DNA from: Saccharopolyspora_D taberi | Lineage (GTDB): Bacteria > Actinomycetota > Actinomycetes > Mycobacteriales > Pseudonocardiaceae | NCBI RefSeq assembly: GCF_039534165.1 | Contig: NZ_BAAAUX010000045.1 | Span: forward strand, 1-64,000 | DNA length: 64,000 nt | Direction: 5' to 3' | The notes under the pieces: model-generated | What the model was told of the DNA's origin: nothing | Seen by the model: the letters and a program-made list of their open reading frames with translations, nothing else | The model's database searches: none | Part shown: positions 24,436-33,422 of the stretch, one piece after another | Numbering within the stretch: position 1 is the first letter of the stretch | How the letters are laid out: every line of letters begins with the position of its first letter | Position numbers and translations under genes: made by a program

Positions 24436-25610
24436 GCGCGACGGACCAGGCCGCCTGGGCGCGGCAGATGGAAAAGCACGAGGAGGCCATCCGCACGGTC
24501 TGGGCCGAGGACGGCATCCGGCACCTCGCGCCCGTGCCCGGCGTGGGTCTCCAGCCCCCGGGCCCCGGCCGGGAGCAGCCCCGCCCCGGCCACCCGGTGA
24601 CGGGCTTGTTCGACAACATCCCGGACTCGGCGATGAACGAGTGGCACCGGATCGACAAGCGGCTGCACGAGCTGTTCAGCACCGAGTTCCTGTCCGGCGA
24701 CCTGGAGCCGACCCGCAGGCTGCTCGAAACCCTCGGCCGGGCCCCGCTGGGATCGGTGCGGTCGGGCACCGGGCTCAGCCAGGCGAGCCTGGAGCAGAAG
24801 CAGGTCGAGCTGGACACCTCCGCGCAGGAGAACCTCCGCAAGCTCGACGTCGACCTCCAGGAGTGGGAGGGCGACGCGGCGGGCAACTTCAAGAAGCACC
24901 TGATCGACCTGGAACTCGCGATCGGCGCGTGCCAGGACCGCATCGCCGCGATGTACCGGGCGGTCGCGCACTACGAGCGCGCGCTGAAGGCGTTCCGCAA
25001 GGACGTCCTCAAGGCGGTCAACGGCACCTACGCCCAGTTCGAGGAGGCCGAGGAGCTCCAGAAGAAGGTGGCGCTGACGGTGCTGGGCTCGGTGGTCGCC
25101 ACCGGCGCGGCGCTGGTGGCGGTGCCGGTGGCGAGCGGCGCGCTGGCGTCGGTCGCGGCCTGGTCGGCGGTGGGTTCGGCGCTGACCTCGGGCGGGATCG
25201 GGGTGACGAACCTGACCATGGGCGGCGCCTCGAAGGGCGAGGCCGTGGAGAACATGGTCAAGATCGGCGACCAGCTCGTCGAGGACGCCCAGGAGGCGGC
25301 AGGCCGCGTCGGCGAGGCGCTGTACCGGGTGACGGTGCTGAGCACCGGCAAGAACCTCAACGAGGTCCGGCCGCAGCGACCGAAGATCGTCACCGACGAG
25401 AAGTTCGACCCGGACGAGTTCCGGCACGAGGACCAGCCCGACGAGGTCACCGACCGGACCAGCACCGACGACCTGGTCCAGGAGCCGAAGAAGGACGCCG
25501 ACCCGGACCGCGACCACCACGTCCGGCGCCCGCGCGACTTCTGGGACAACCTCCGCGACCCGTTCGGCACGGAACGGCAGCCGGACGCTTACGAGGAACA
25601 GGGGCGCTGA
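24432..25610 (+). CDS. Large WXG-motif protein with hydrophobic central segment
   Basis: 392 residues. After a Pro-rich N-terminal stretch, a long helical domain holds LQEWEGDAAGNFKKHL at about residues 148-163, a true W-x-G turn flanked by helices, as in WXG100/LXG proteins. Residues about 208-255 are Ala/Gly/Val-rich and hydrophobic (VVATGAALVAVPVASGAL), enough for one or two membrane passes or a pore-like hairpin. The C-terminal 120 residues are charged (DEFRHEDQPDEV), without a recognisable toxin fold. It forms an operon with the small WXG-like protein. A type VII-secreted effector or membrane-active protein is plausible but unproven; no adjacent immunity gene is obvious. Confidence 0.65.
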   Translation: MSATDQAAWARQMEKHEEAIRTVWAEDGIRHLAPVPGVGLQPPGPGREQPRPGHPVTGLFDNIPDSAMNEWHRIDKRLHELFSTEFLSGDLEPTRRLLETLGRAPLGSVRSGTGLSQASLEQKQVELDTSAQENLRKLDVDLQEWEGDAAGNFKKHLIDLELAIGACQDRIAAMYRAVAHYERALKAFRKDVLKAVNGTYAQFEEAEELQKKVALTVLGSVVATGAALVAVPVASGALASVAAWSAVGSALTSGGIGVTNLTMGGASKGEAVENMVKIGDQLVEDAQEAAGRVGEALYRVTVLSTGKNLNEVRPQRPKIVTDEKFDPDEFRHEDQPDEVTDRTSTDDLVQEPKKDADPDRDHHVRRPRDFWDNLRDPFGTERQPDAYEEQGR

Positions 25611-25615
25611 CGCCG

Positions 25616-25655
25616 GTGCGCCTTCCGGGCCGGTCCAGCCGTCCGGAAGGCGCAC
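25616..25655. terminator. Terminator between the WXG operon and the convergent nuclease gene
   Basis: Perfect 13-bp stem GTGCGCCTTCCGG / CCGGAAGGCGCAC with a 14-base loop, 5 bases after the stop at 25610; it can serve both converging transcripts. Confidence 0.75.
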
Positions 25656-25712
25656 GGGTCAACGCACCCGCCCGCACCCAACAGAACCCGAAGCGGCAAA
25701 GCCCCTTCGGCC

Positions 25713-27347
25713 TCAGAGATCCTCGGCGAAGGGCACGTCCAGAGCGGCGGGAGAAGTCATCCACCGCCGGATGGTCCAGGTCGCCCGCACGTCGTCCTCG
25801 TTGTAGGTCAGGATCCGGTCGCGCTGGGACGGCACCGGCGGGTCGCCGTCCAGGCCGACCGCGTCGCGGTACCAGCGCATCGAGTTCTCGCCGCTGGCCT
25901 CCGCGTCGCGCCAGGCGAAGCCCGCGCACGGGGCGATCACCTTCAGGCCCTTGCCGTTGGGGCACAGGAACTGGTCGCGCACCGAGGCGAACAGGTCGAC
26001 CCACTCCCCGGAGTTGATGAACGCGCGGACCTCGGCGACCGCGGGCACGCCGGGTTTGCCCGCGAAGCGCTCGGCCGAGGCGAGCATCCAGCGGTTCTCC
26101 GCGAGCTCGTTGTAGCAGTAGGCGCGGAAGGTCAGCCCCCGCTCGGCGGCGGCGCGGCGGACCGAGGTGAACCACGACCAGAACTCCGCGAAGGACCGCG
26201 CCTCGTCGTCGGAGGGCAGCGGGTCCCAGGTCACGAAGGCGCGGTAGCCCGGCTCGTGCCCCACGTCGGCACCGGAGAGCAGGCAGCCCCACATGTAGGC
26301 GCCGGAGTCGGCGTAGCTCTCCATGTCCACGTCGACCTCGACGTCGGCCCTGGGCACGCTCAGCTCGCGCACCCGGCGCACCAGCGGCAGCTCGCGCAGC
26401 CAGGCCCTGGCCAGCAGCACCACGTCGTTGACCCGGGTGACGGTCAGCGGCAGCTCCTCCGCTTCCCGCGGCGACATCCGGGCCAGGTCATCCACAGTGG
26501 ACACACCGATCCTCCGGAGGCTGACCGCGTCCTCGCCCCGCACGACCAGGCTGACGTCGCGGTTCTCGCGCAGCTGCCGCTCGCAGGTCGGCCACCACGG
26601 GCAGCCCTTGCACTCGGTGATCCGCGACGGCTCGGCCAGCGCGTCCGCACCGGTCGCGGCAGCCGTGGCGACGGCGAGCCGGTCGGCGAACCGCGCGTCG
26701 TACTCGGAGAGCGCGGTCCGGCCACCCGGCCAGTTCGGCGTCGCGAGGTCGTGCCAGAGGACGAACTCGGCGTCCACGCCGATCACGCCGCCGAGCGAGC
26801 CCGCCGACCCGAGGCCGGTCGACCGCAGCAGCCGGAGCGCGTGCGCGAGCCGGAGCTGGTCCCGCGAGTGGGAGCGGACCTTGAGCCGGTCGTCGGTGCG
26901 GGCCGCGGCCGGGTCGGGGCTGCTCAGCGGGGAGATCCGCGCGCCGAAGCCGGGGTCGGTGATCTTGTGCCGCACCACCAGCACCGGGACGTACCCGTCC
27001 TGCCCGCGGACCAGCAGGTCCACCGAACCGCGCCGCCCGCCTGCCGGATCGGCGGGCAGCTGCGCGGCCGAGACGTAGCGCACGCCCGCGCGCATCGCCG
27101 CCAGCGTCAGCTCCTCGCGCCGCGCGCGGTCGAGGTCGGTGGGGATCTGCGTCCAGGCGCCGCCCAGCAGCCTGCCCAGCCGGTCGGCGACGAACCGGCG
27201 GTGGTCGGCGGCGTCGCTGATGCGCTGCTCGATGCCCGGATCCGGCGGAGCCTTGGGGACGTCGCGCATCGTGCGATCGGATTCGAGGTGCACACGCCGA
27301 CGACAGCGCGTCACCACGCTCGCGTCGAGCAGCACCTTCTCTTCCAC
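25713..27347 (-). CDS. TM0106-family RecB-like/RNase H-like nuclease
   Basis: About 544 residues from GTG 27347 (EEKVLLDASVVTRCRRRVHLE). TACGCT lies just upstream, suggesting a leaderless start; the frame is open up to ATG 27410. The N-terminal half is Cas4/RecB-like and includes the Cys cluster TECKGCPWWPTCERQL, which probably holds a metal or Fe-S centre. The C-terminal half is a YprB-like RNase_H_2 domain with VDVDMESY and the final YNEDDVRATWTI, giving a DEDD-type acidic set. This architecture defines the TM0106 RecB-like putative nucleases, whose role in DNA or RNA processing is undefined. Convergent to the WXG operon, divergent from the DUF6474 gene. Confidence 0.85.
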   Translation of the reverse strand: MEEKVLLDASVVTRCRRRVHLESDRTMRDVPKAPPDPGIEQRISDAADHRRFVADRLGRLLGGAWTQIPTDLDRARREELTLAAMRAGVRYVSAAQLPADPAGGRRGSVDLLVRGQDGYVPVLVVRHKITDPGFGARISPLSSPDPAAARTDDRLKVRSHSRDQLRLAHALRLLRSTGLGSAGSLGGVIGVDAEFVLWHDLATPNWPGGRTALSEYDARFADRLAVATAAATGADALAEPSRITECKGCPWWPTCERQLRENRDVSLVVRGEDAVSLRRIGVSTVDDLARMSPREAEELPLTVTRVNDVVLLARAWLRELPLVRRVRELSVPRADVEVDVDMESYADSGAYMWGCLLSGADVGHEPGYRAFVTWDPLPSDDEARSFAEFWSWFTSVRRAAAERGLTFRAYCYNELAENRWMLASAERFAGKPGVPAVAEVRAFINSGEWVDLFASVRDQFLCPNGKGLKVIAPCAGFAWRDAEASGENSMRWYRDAVGLDGDPPVPSQRDRILTYNEDDVRATWTIRRWMTSPAALDVPFAEDL

Positions 27348-27543
27348 GGTGAGAGCGTATGCCGTGGCCCCGACACCCGCGCCCATCACCCCGGTGACAC
27401 CGGTGATCATCGCCGGTCACGCACCGTGTCGCCGGGCCCGGCGCGTTGCTGTCGTGCCGAGGGCGCACCGGACTTAGTGTCTGTGCTGTGAGCGGCACCG
27501 GCCGCTCGCCCCCAGTACCCCGCCGGAGGAGGGACGGCCGCCG

Positions 27544-28086
27544 ATGACCCGGTCCGCGAAGAAGTCTCCGAAGTCCTGCACGCACGCGGCGAGCCGAGCG
27601 GAGAAGAAGGCGAACCGGAAGGCCCGCAGGGCCGAACGCAGGGGCGAGCTCGGGCGGATCACCCCCGGCAACGCCAGGCGGGTCATCGGCGTGCTCAAGG
27701 TCATCGGGCCGGTCGCCATGCCGTACCTGCTCCGCGCGGTGGCCTCCGCCCGCTCCTCCTACGACCGGATGCGCGCCCGCCGCCTCGGCGTCGAGGTCGC
27801 CGACCTCGGCCGCTTCACCGGCCGGGGTGCCGCGCTGCACGCCCGGATCGCGGCCGACCGCGACGCGCTGCAGGAGATGCGCGCGCAGACCGTGGGCCGC
27901 AGCGAGCAGGAGGTCTTCGCCGCCGACCAGTACGCCGAGGAGACCGACGGCAGGCTGTCGCAGCTGGCCAGCGCGGTGCGCGCGGCCGAGCGGATGCCGA
28001 CGCAGCGGCGCCGCGCGGCGCACCGCGCCGTCGACGGCGAGCTCCGGCGGCTGGAGGTCCAGCTGATGCGCAGGCTCGGGGTCTGA
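27544..28086 (+). CDS. DUF6474 family protein
   Basis: 180 residues from ATG 27544 behind a GGAGGAGGGA site. A very basic N-terminus (AEKKANRKARRAERRGELG) is followed by a short hydrophobic stretch VLKVIGPVAMPYLLRAVAS and long helices rich in Arg, Ala and Gln, ending RRLEVQLMRRLGV. This matches the actinobacterial DUF6474 family of unknown function. It may be a peripheral membrane or nucleic-acid-binding protein. Divergent from the TM0106-like nuclease, a neighbour of possible relevance. Confidence 0.75.
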   Translation: MTRSAKKSPKSCTHAASRAEKKANRKARRAERRGELGRITPGNARRVIGVLKVIGPVAMPYLLRAVASARSSYDRMRARRLGVEVADLGRFTGRGAALHARIAADRDALQEMRAQTVGRSEQEVFAADQYAEETDGRLSQLASAVRAAERMPTQRRRAAHRAVDGELRRLEVQLMRRLGV

Positions 28087-28200
28087 CCGGCTGACGATCG
28101 ATCAGGCGATTCAGCCGCCGCGCCGCCTTCCGATCCGCTTCGGCGGATTCTCCCGGGGCTAACTTCGCTGCGCCGACGACGAACACGGAAAGGCGCGGCC

Positions 28201-29016
28201 ATGACCATTGCCGATCTCGACCACGAAACCACCGGGTACAGCGCGCTGCACGCCTATTGGATGGCGCGTGCCGCGGACCTGACCTACAGCACCGAGGAGG
28301 AAATGCAGAGCGAAACCCGGAAATGGGGTTTCGAGCGGTTCCGGTACTTCTTCAGCAGCCACCAGATGCTGCCGATCGACGACACCCAGGGCTTCGTCGC
28401 GGGCAGCGACCGCATGATCATCCTGGCGTTCCGGGGCACCGAGCCGAAGAAGATCCAGGACTGGCTCACCGACGTCAACGGTCCCGCCGCGCCGGGGCCC
28501 GGCGCCAAGGGATTCGTGCACCTGGGCTTCCACCAGGCCCTCGACTCGGTGTTCCCCGAGATCAAGGACGCGATCGCCGAGTTCCGCGACAACGGGCAGA
28601 CGCTGTGGATCACCGGCCACAGCCTCGGCGGGGCGCTGGCGATGCTGGCCGCCGCGCGGCTGCACTTCGAGGACCCGCGGCTGACGGCCGACGGCGTGTA
28701 CACCTTCGGGCAGCCGCGCACCTGCGACCGGTTCCTGGCCAACGCCTACGACGAGGTCCTGGAGTCGCGCACGTTCCGGTTCGTCAACAACAACGACATC
28801 GTGCCGCAGGTTCCGCCGGAACCGCTCTACCACCACGTGAAGACCCTCCGCTACTTCGACGCGAAGGGGAACCTGCGGGAGAAGACCAGCCTGCTCGGCA
28901 GCATCACCGACAAGGCCAAGGGGCTGACCAGCGACATGTTCGCGCCCGCCACCGACGGAATTCGCGACCACCAGATGGCGAAGTACGTCGAACTCATGGA
29001 GAACAACCTGCGCTGA
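28201..29016 (+). CDS. Class 3 lipase-type alpha/beta hydrolase
   Basis: 271 residues from ATG 28201 behind GGAAAGGCG. The nucleophile elbow ITGHSLGGALAMLAA places Ser at residue 141; NNNDIVPQVPP gives Asp near 199 and DHQMAKYVE gives His near 257, the lipase-3 catalytic triad order. MIILAFRGTEPKKIQDWLTD is the conserved oxyanion region. No signal peptide, so probably cytoplasmic, unlike secreted fungal homologues. It should hydrolyse acyl esters. A hairpin follows the stop. Confidence 0.9.
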   Translation: MTIADLDHETTGYSALHAYWMARAADLTYSTEEEMQSETRKWGFERFRYFFSSHQMLPIDDTQGFVAGSDRMIILAFRGTEPKKIQDWLTDVNGPAAPGPGAKGFVHLGFHQALDSVFPEIKDAIAEFRDNGQTLWITGHSLGGALAMLAAARLHFEDPRLTADGVYTFGQPRTCDRFLANAYDEVLESRTFRFVNNNDIVPQVPPEPLYHHVKTLRYFDAKGNLREKTSLLGSITDKAKGLTSDMFAPATDGIRDHQMAKYVELMENNLR

Positions 29017-29022
29017 GCGATC

Positions 29023-29046
29023 GGACCGGGTGGCCGCACCCGGTCC
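29023..29046 (+). terminator. Terminator of the lipase gene
   Basis: GGACCGGGTG / CACCCGGTCC, 10-bp perfect stem with loop GCCG, 7 bases after the stop. Confidence 0.7.
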
Positions 29047-29136
29047 GCAGCTCAACCCTCCCGAAACGGGTCCGCGCCGCCGCCCCGGCGCATAAGCTCC
29101 CGGTGTTTGACGCAGGTTCGAACTCCGGATGAGGGC

Positions 29137-30453
29137 ATGACCAACCCGTACCAGCAGCAACCCCCGTACCCGCCGCGGCCCCCGCACCCCGGCTTCGCAC
29201 CGCCCGGTCCGCCGATGCCACCCCCGAAGAAGTCGCGGACCGGGCTGATCGTCACCCTGTGCGTGGCCGGCGTGCTGGTCCTCGCCCTCGTCGTGGTCTC
29301 GGCGGTCGTGCTCGTCCAGGCGCCCGGCGGGCGCGAACCCTCCGCCGCCGAGCCGCAGCCGCTGACCTCGCTGCCGATCTCGCCCGGCTCCGGCCCGGTG
29401 CCCGTCTACGGCGGCACGCGGGCCCCCAACGTCTGCTCGATCGTCCCGGTCGACCTGCTGAAGTCCCAGGGCTGGCAGCTGTCCCCGGAGGAGACGATCA
29501 CCGAGCGGCTGCCCGACCCGGACCACCCCGCGCCCCAGCCGGTGGCCCAGCAGCCCGGCGGGCTGCTGACCGGTCTCAGCGGCTGCTCGGTGCTGTTCGA
29601 GCAGGACGCGCAGGTCTCCTTCAGCGTCGACGCCGCGCCGATCAGCGATCCCGGCAGCATGGAGTCCGACCTGCGGATCGCGCGGGAGCACGGCAGCACC
29701 TCGACCACCGAGGGCAAGTGGGAGATCCTGCTCGACGAGGAGAACCCCGGCACCCCGGAAGGCGCGTACGGCTACCTGACCGACAGGACCTCGGTGGTCG
29801 AGTTCTCGATCGTCAGCCCGACCGGCACGCCGCACGCCAAGGCGGTCGACGTGGCCAAGCAGGCGCTGTCGGAGATGATCGCGAAGTGGGACAGCGCCTA
29901 CGCCGGCGCCAGCGCCGGGAAGTACCCGGCACCGTTCGGCGAGGTGCCGGACCCGTGCGCGGCGATCGAGCCCGGTGACATCGACGAGGTGTTCCACCTG
30001 CAGCACTCCGGCGTCGTCGACCGCACGTGGAGCTCGTCGCCGGTCGAGGTCTTCAAGCGCGGCGACAACGAGCGCATCGTCTACGCCGAAAGCACCTGCC
30101 ACCAGGGCAGCGTCGCCCCGCGCGACGACATCTCCGCGCGGACCGGGAGCATCGACGTCACCCTGCGCACCTTCCCGGACGCCGGGAAGGCCGCCGAGCA
30201 GGTCGAGTTCTACGCCGACCCGAACTCGGAGATCTCCACGACCTTCGGCCCGGCGACCCCGCTGGACGCGTCGATCGGCGACGGCCGCGCCTACCTCTCA
30301 CCGGCGTTCGCCAAGGAGCACAGCATCATGTTCCACGTCGGCCGGTACGTGGTTTCGCTTGCCGCGACGGAGGATTCCCAGCTCTTCGACGACGAGGCGC
30401 TGCGCGCCCGGCTGGTGCCGGTGGCGCAGCAGGTCGCCGAACGGCTGCGCTGA
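29137..30453 (+). CDS. Proline-rich single-pass membrane protein with exported domain
   Basis: 438 residues from ATG 29137 behind GGATGAGGG. Cytoplasmic start TNPYQQQPPYPPRPPHPGF is Pro/Tyr-rich, then one helix TGLIVTLCVAGVLVLALVVV at about residues 35-60, then about 375 exported residues. The exported part has two similar halves, each with a Cys-containing motif (NVCSIVPVDLL; DPCAAIEPGDI) and a second Cys (GCSVLFEQDA; STCHQGS), reminiscent of DUF3558-type actinobacterial envelope domains. Function unknown. It shares the layout of the protein at 2127-3455 and ends at a bidirectional terminator. Confidence 0.75.
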   Translation: MTNPYQQQPPYPPRPPHPGFAPPGPPMPPPKKSRTGLIVTLCVAGVLVLALVVVSAVVLVQAPGGREPSAAEPQPLTSLPISPGSGPVPVYGGTRAPNVCSIVPVDLLKSQGWQLSPEETITERLPDPDHPAPQPVAQQPGGLLTGLSGCSVLFEQDAQVSFSVDAAPISDPGSMESDLRIAREHGSTSTTEGKWEILLDEENPGTPEGAYGYLTDRTSVVEFSIVSPTGTPHAKAVDVAKQALSEMIAKWDSAYAGASAGKYPAPFGEVPDPCAAIEPGDIDEVFHLQHSGVVDRTWSSSPVEVFKRGDNERIVYAESTCHQGSVAPRDDISARTGSIDVTLRTFPDAGKAAEQVEFYADPNSEISTTFGPATPLDASIGDGRAYLSPAFAKEHSIMFHVGRYVVSLAATEDSQLFDDEALRARLVPVAQQVAERLR

Positions 30454-30459
30454 CCGGTC

Positions 30460-30485
30460 GGGGAGCCCTCGCCGGAGGGCTCCCC
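30460..30485. terminator. Bidirectional terminator
   Basis: GGGGAGCCCTC / GAGGGCTCCCC, 11-bp perfect stem with loop GCCG, between the converging membrane-protein gene and the osmoprotectant operon. Confidence 0.8.
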
Positions 30486-30502
30486 GCAGCGGTCGTCGGA
30501 GT

Positions 30503-31486
30503 TCAGGGCATCGTCACGAAGCCCTGCTGGACCATCCACTCGCGCGCGACCTCGGCCGGGTCACGGCCGTCGACGTCGACCTTGGCGTTGAGCTTGAGCA
30601 GCTCGGCGTTGCTCAACCGCTCGGACACCGGCTCGAACACCGCGGTGATCTGCGGATACCGCTGCAACAGCTCGTCGCGGACGGTGAGCCCGAGGTTGTA
30701 GCGCGGGAAGAACTGCTTGTCGTCCTCAAGCGTGGTCAGGTTCAGCGCCTGGATCCGGCCGTCGGTCGCGTAGACCTCGCCGAAGGTGCAGGTCCCGTTG
30801 AGCACCGCCTGGTAGATGGTGCCGGTCGCGAGCGTGTTGACCTTGGTCTCGTCGGCCTTGAAGCCGTAGGTCTCCTGCACACCGGGGAAGCCGTCGTTGC
30901 GGTTGGCGAACTCGGTCTCCACGCAGAACGTCGCGTCCTGGGGATGCTCGGCGACGACCCGCGGCAGGTCCGACAGCCTGGTCACGCCGAGCCGCCGCAC
31001 CGCGTCCTGGTTGACCGCGAAGGCGTAGGTGTTGTCGACCTTGAACGCCGGGGCGGTCCAGTTGATCCCGTTGCGCTGGAGGTCCAGCTGCCGCACCGCC
31101 TCGTAAGCCTCGCGGGCGTCCGGGATCGGTTCGGTGTTGCCGTTGTAGCTGATCCACGACGAGCCGGTGTACTCCCACAGCACGTCGATCTGCTTGCTGG
31201 CCAGGGCGTTGCGCGCGCTGGCCGAGCCGGTGATGTTGCTCAGGTCGCGGACGTTCGCCCCGGCGGCCTCCAGCGCGAACTGGGCCATGTAGCTCAGGAT
31301 CAGCTGCTCGGTGAAGTCCTTGGACCCCACCGTGAGCCGCACGCCCTCCAGCTCCGGGACCGGCCGGATCGAGCCCGGCCCGACCGGCAGCGGCACCGAA
31401 GAGCCCGAGCTCAGCCCGCAGCCCGACACCAGGACCCCCGCCGCCAGCGCCGCGGAGGCGAACTTCAGCGCGGTCCGGCGGTTCAT
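30503..31486 (-). CDS. Osmoprotectant ABC transporter substrate-binding lipoprotein (OpuCC/OsmF-like)
   Basis: 327 residues from ATG 31486, which overlaps the permease end by 4 bases. Signal peptide with lipobox VLVSGCGLSS. Mature protein begins VRLTVGSKDFTEQLILSYMAQFALEAAG, the hallmark of glycine betaine/carnitine/choline receptors (OpuAC family), and continues with IDVLWEYTGSSWISY and FGEVYATDGRIQALNLTTLEDDK. It captures a quaternary ammonium solute outside the membrane and delivers it to the adjacent permeases. Last gene of a four-gene leftward operon. Confidence 0.93.
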   Translation of the reverse strand: MNRRTALKFASAALAAGVLVSGCGLSSGSSVPLPVGPGSIRPVPELEGVRLTVGSKDFTEQLILSYMAQFALEAAGANVRDLSNITGSASARNALASKQIDVLWEYTGSSWISYNGNTEPIPDAREAYEAVRQLDLQRNGINWTAPAFKVDNTYAFAVNQDAVRRLGVTRLSDLPRVVAEHPQDATFCVETEFANRNDGFPGVQETYGFKADETKVNTLATGTIYQAVLNGTCTFGEVYATDGRIQALNLTTLEDDKQFFPRYNLGLTVRDELLQRYPQITAVFEPVSERLSNAELLKLNAKVDVDGRDPAEVAREWMVQQGFVTMP

Positions 31487-32250
31487 CGCAGCCCCCTCGG
31501 CGACAGGTACTCCTCGGCCAGCGCGGCCAGCCAGTCGACCAGCAGGGCCAGCGCCATCGCCAGCACCGAGCCGACGCACATGACGGTCCAGTTGTTCAGC
31601 TTGTAGCCGGTGTCGATCAGCTCGCCGAGCCCGCCCGCGCCGACGAACAGCGCCAGCGTCGCGGTCCCGACCGCCAGCACCAGCGCGGTGCGCAGCCCGG
31701 CCAGGATGTAGGGCACCGACAGCGGGAGCTCGATGCGCACCAGCACCTTGGTGGCCGACATCCCGATGCCGCGGCCGGCGTCGACCAGCGCCGGGTCGAC
31801 CTGCTGGAGCCCGACCATGGTGTTGCGCAGCACCGGCAGCAGCGCGTACACCGCGATCGGCAGCACCGCGATCCAGAACCCGGCGGTGCCGCCGGTGACG
31901 ATGAAGAACAGCACCAGCAGACCGACCGACGGCGCGGCCTGCCCGACGTTGGCGATGCCGATGACCAGCGGCGCGATCCGCCGCGCCCACCTGCGGCTCA
32001 GCAGCACGCCCAGCGGCACCGCGACCAGCACGACGATCGCCGCGACCGCGAGGCTGAGCAGGAAGTGCTGCCAGGTCAGGCTGACGATGGTGGTGGCGTT
32101 GATGCTGCGCGCGGTGACCTCGCTGAGGTCCTGGCCGAACGCCCAGCCCAGCACCGCGGCGACCAGCAGCACGACCACGACCGGCTGCACCGCCAGCCGC
32201 AGCCGCTCGGCCTTCCTGGACCCGGAGTCGGCGGCGAACCGGGTGCTCAT
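31483..32250 (-). CDS. Osmoprotectant ABC permease (OpuCD/ProW-like)
   Basis: 255 residues from ATG 32250, overlapping the ATPase stop by 4 bases. Five to six transmembrane helices. The BPD cytoplasmic coupling loop reads GRGIGMSATKVLVRIELPLSVPYILAGLRTALVLAVGTATLA, with the EAA-type motif. It forms the channel together with the second permease at 33415-34062. Confidence 0.93.
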   Translation of the reverse strand: MSTRFAADSGSRKAERLRLAVQPVVVVLLVAAVLGWAFGQDLSEVTARSINATTIVSLTWQHFLLSLAVAAIVVLVAVPLGVLLSRRWARRIAPLVIGIANVGQAAPSVGLLVLFFIVTGGTAGFWIAVLPIAVYALLPVLRNTMVGLQQVDPALVDAGRGIGMSATKVLVRIELPLSVPYILAGLRTALVLAVGTATLALFVGAGGLGELIDTGYKLNNWTVMCVGSVLAMALALLVDWLAALAEEYLSPRGLR

Positions 32251-33422
32251 GACCCGGATTCCTGGTCGTCGGCGTACTCCTCGCGCAGCGACTTGATGGT
32301 GTTCATGACGGTGTCGATGTCCACGACGCCGACGTACTCGCCGCGCGATCCGGTCACGACCGCGACGCCGTCGTCGTCGGTGAGGATCGCCTCCAGCGCG
32401 TCCTGCAACGTCGACGCGGGCGAGACGCTGTCCTCGACCGGCCTGCCCGCGCGGTCCAGCGACGCGACCGCGCCCGCCTCCCGCGCGGTCGCCCAGCGCA
32501 GCGGGCGCTTGCGCTTGTCGAGCACCAGGCCGATCGCGCCCCGGCGGGTGCCGAGGCGTTCGCGCAGCGCCGACGGCTCCTCGTCGACCCGCGCGGTCGG
32601 CACCTGGCCGAGCTCGATCTCGCGCACCCGGCGCAGCGTGAGCTGCTTGAGCGCGGCCCCGGCACCGACGAAACCGGCGACGGTGTCGTCGGCCGGATTC
32701 GCCAGGATCGCCTCGGGCGTGTCGTACTGGAGGATCTTCGAGCGCTCGCCGAGCACCGCGATGCGGTCGCCCAGCTTGACCGCCTCGTCGAAGTCGTGCG
32801 TGACGAACACGATCGTTTTGCCCAGGTCTGCCTGCAGGCGCATCAGTTCGTCCTGCAGCACACCGCGGGTGATCGGGTCCACCGCGCCGAAGGGTTCGTC
32901 CATCAGCAGCACCGGCGGGTTGGCGGCCAGCGCCCTGGCGACGCCGACGCGCTGCTGCTGCCCGCCGGAGAGCTGGCGCGGGTAGCGGGTGCGGAACTCG
33001 GCGGGGTCCAGCCCGACCAGGTCGAGCATCTCCTCGGTCCGCTCGACGATCCGCGACTTGTCCCAGCCGACCAGGCTGGGGACCATGCCGACGTTCTCGC
33101 CGACGGTCATGTGCGGGAACAGCCCCGCGTGCTGGATCGAGTAGCCGATCTCCCGGCGCAGCTTGTCCGGATCCAGGCCGAGCACGTCCTGCCCGCCGAT
33201 GGTGATCCGGCCGGAGGTCGGCTCGATCAGCCGGTTGATCATCCGCATGGTGGTGGTCTTGCCGCTGCCCGACGGCCCGACCAGCACCACGGTCTCCCCG
33301 GCGGGGATGGTCATGGTGACCGACTCGACGGCGGGCAGCCGCTGGCCGGAGTACCGCTTGGAGACCTCCTCCAGCCGGATCTCCACCCCGTGCCCCGGCC
33401 GGTCGATGTTGTTCTCAGCCAC
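32247..33422 (-). CDS. Osmoprotectant ABC ATPase with CBS domains (OpuCA/ProV-like)
   Basis: 391 residues from GTG 33422. Walker A GPSGSGKTT, Q-loop IQHAGLFPHMTV, signature LSGGQQQRVGVARAL, Walker B VLLMDEPFGAVDP, switch His VTHDFDEAV. The C-terminal 110 residues hold paired CBS motifs (IGLVLDKRKRPLRW; DGVAVVTGSRGEYVGVVDID), which in OpuA-type importers sense ionic strength or c-di-AMP. Overlaps both permease genes, so translation is coupled. Confidence 0.95.
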   Translation of the reverse strand: MAENNIDRPGHGVEIRLEEVSKRYSGQRLPAVESVTMTIPAGETVVLVGPSGSGKTTTMRMINRLIEPTSGRITIGGQDVLGLDPDKLRREIGYSIQHAGLFPHMTVGENVGMVPSLVGWDKSRIVERTEEMLDLVGLDPAEFRTRYPRQLSGGQQQRVGVARALAANPPVLLMDEPFGAVDPITRGVLQDELMRLQADLGKTIVFVTHDFDEAVKLGDRIAVLGERSKILQYDTPEAILANPADDTVAGFVGAGAALKQLTLRRVREIELGQVPTARVDEEPSALRERLGTRRGAIGLVLDKRKRPLRWATAREAGAVASLDRAGRPVEDSVSPASTLQDALEAILTDDDGVAVVTGSRGEYVGVVDIDTVMNTIKSLREEYADDQESGS

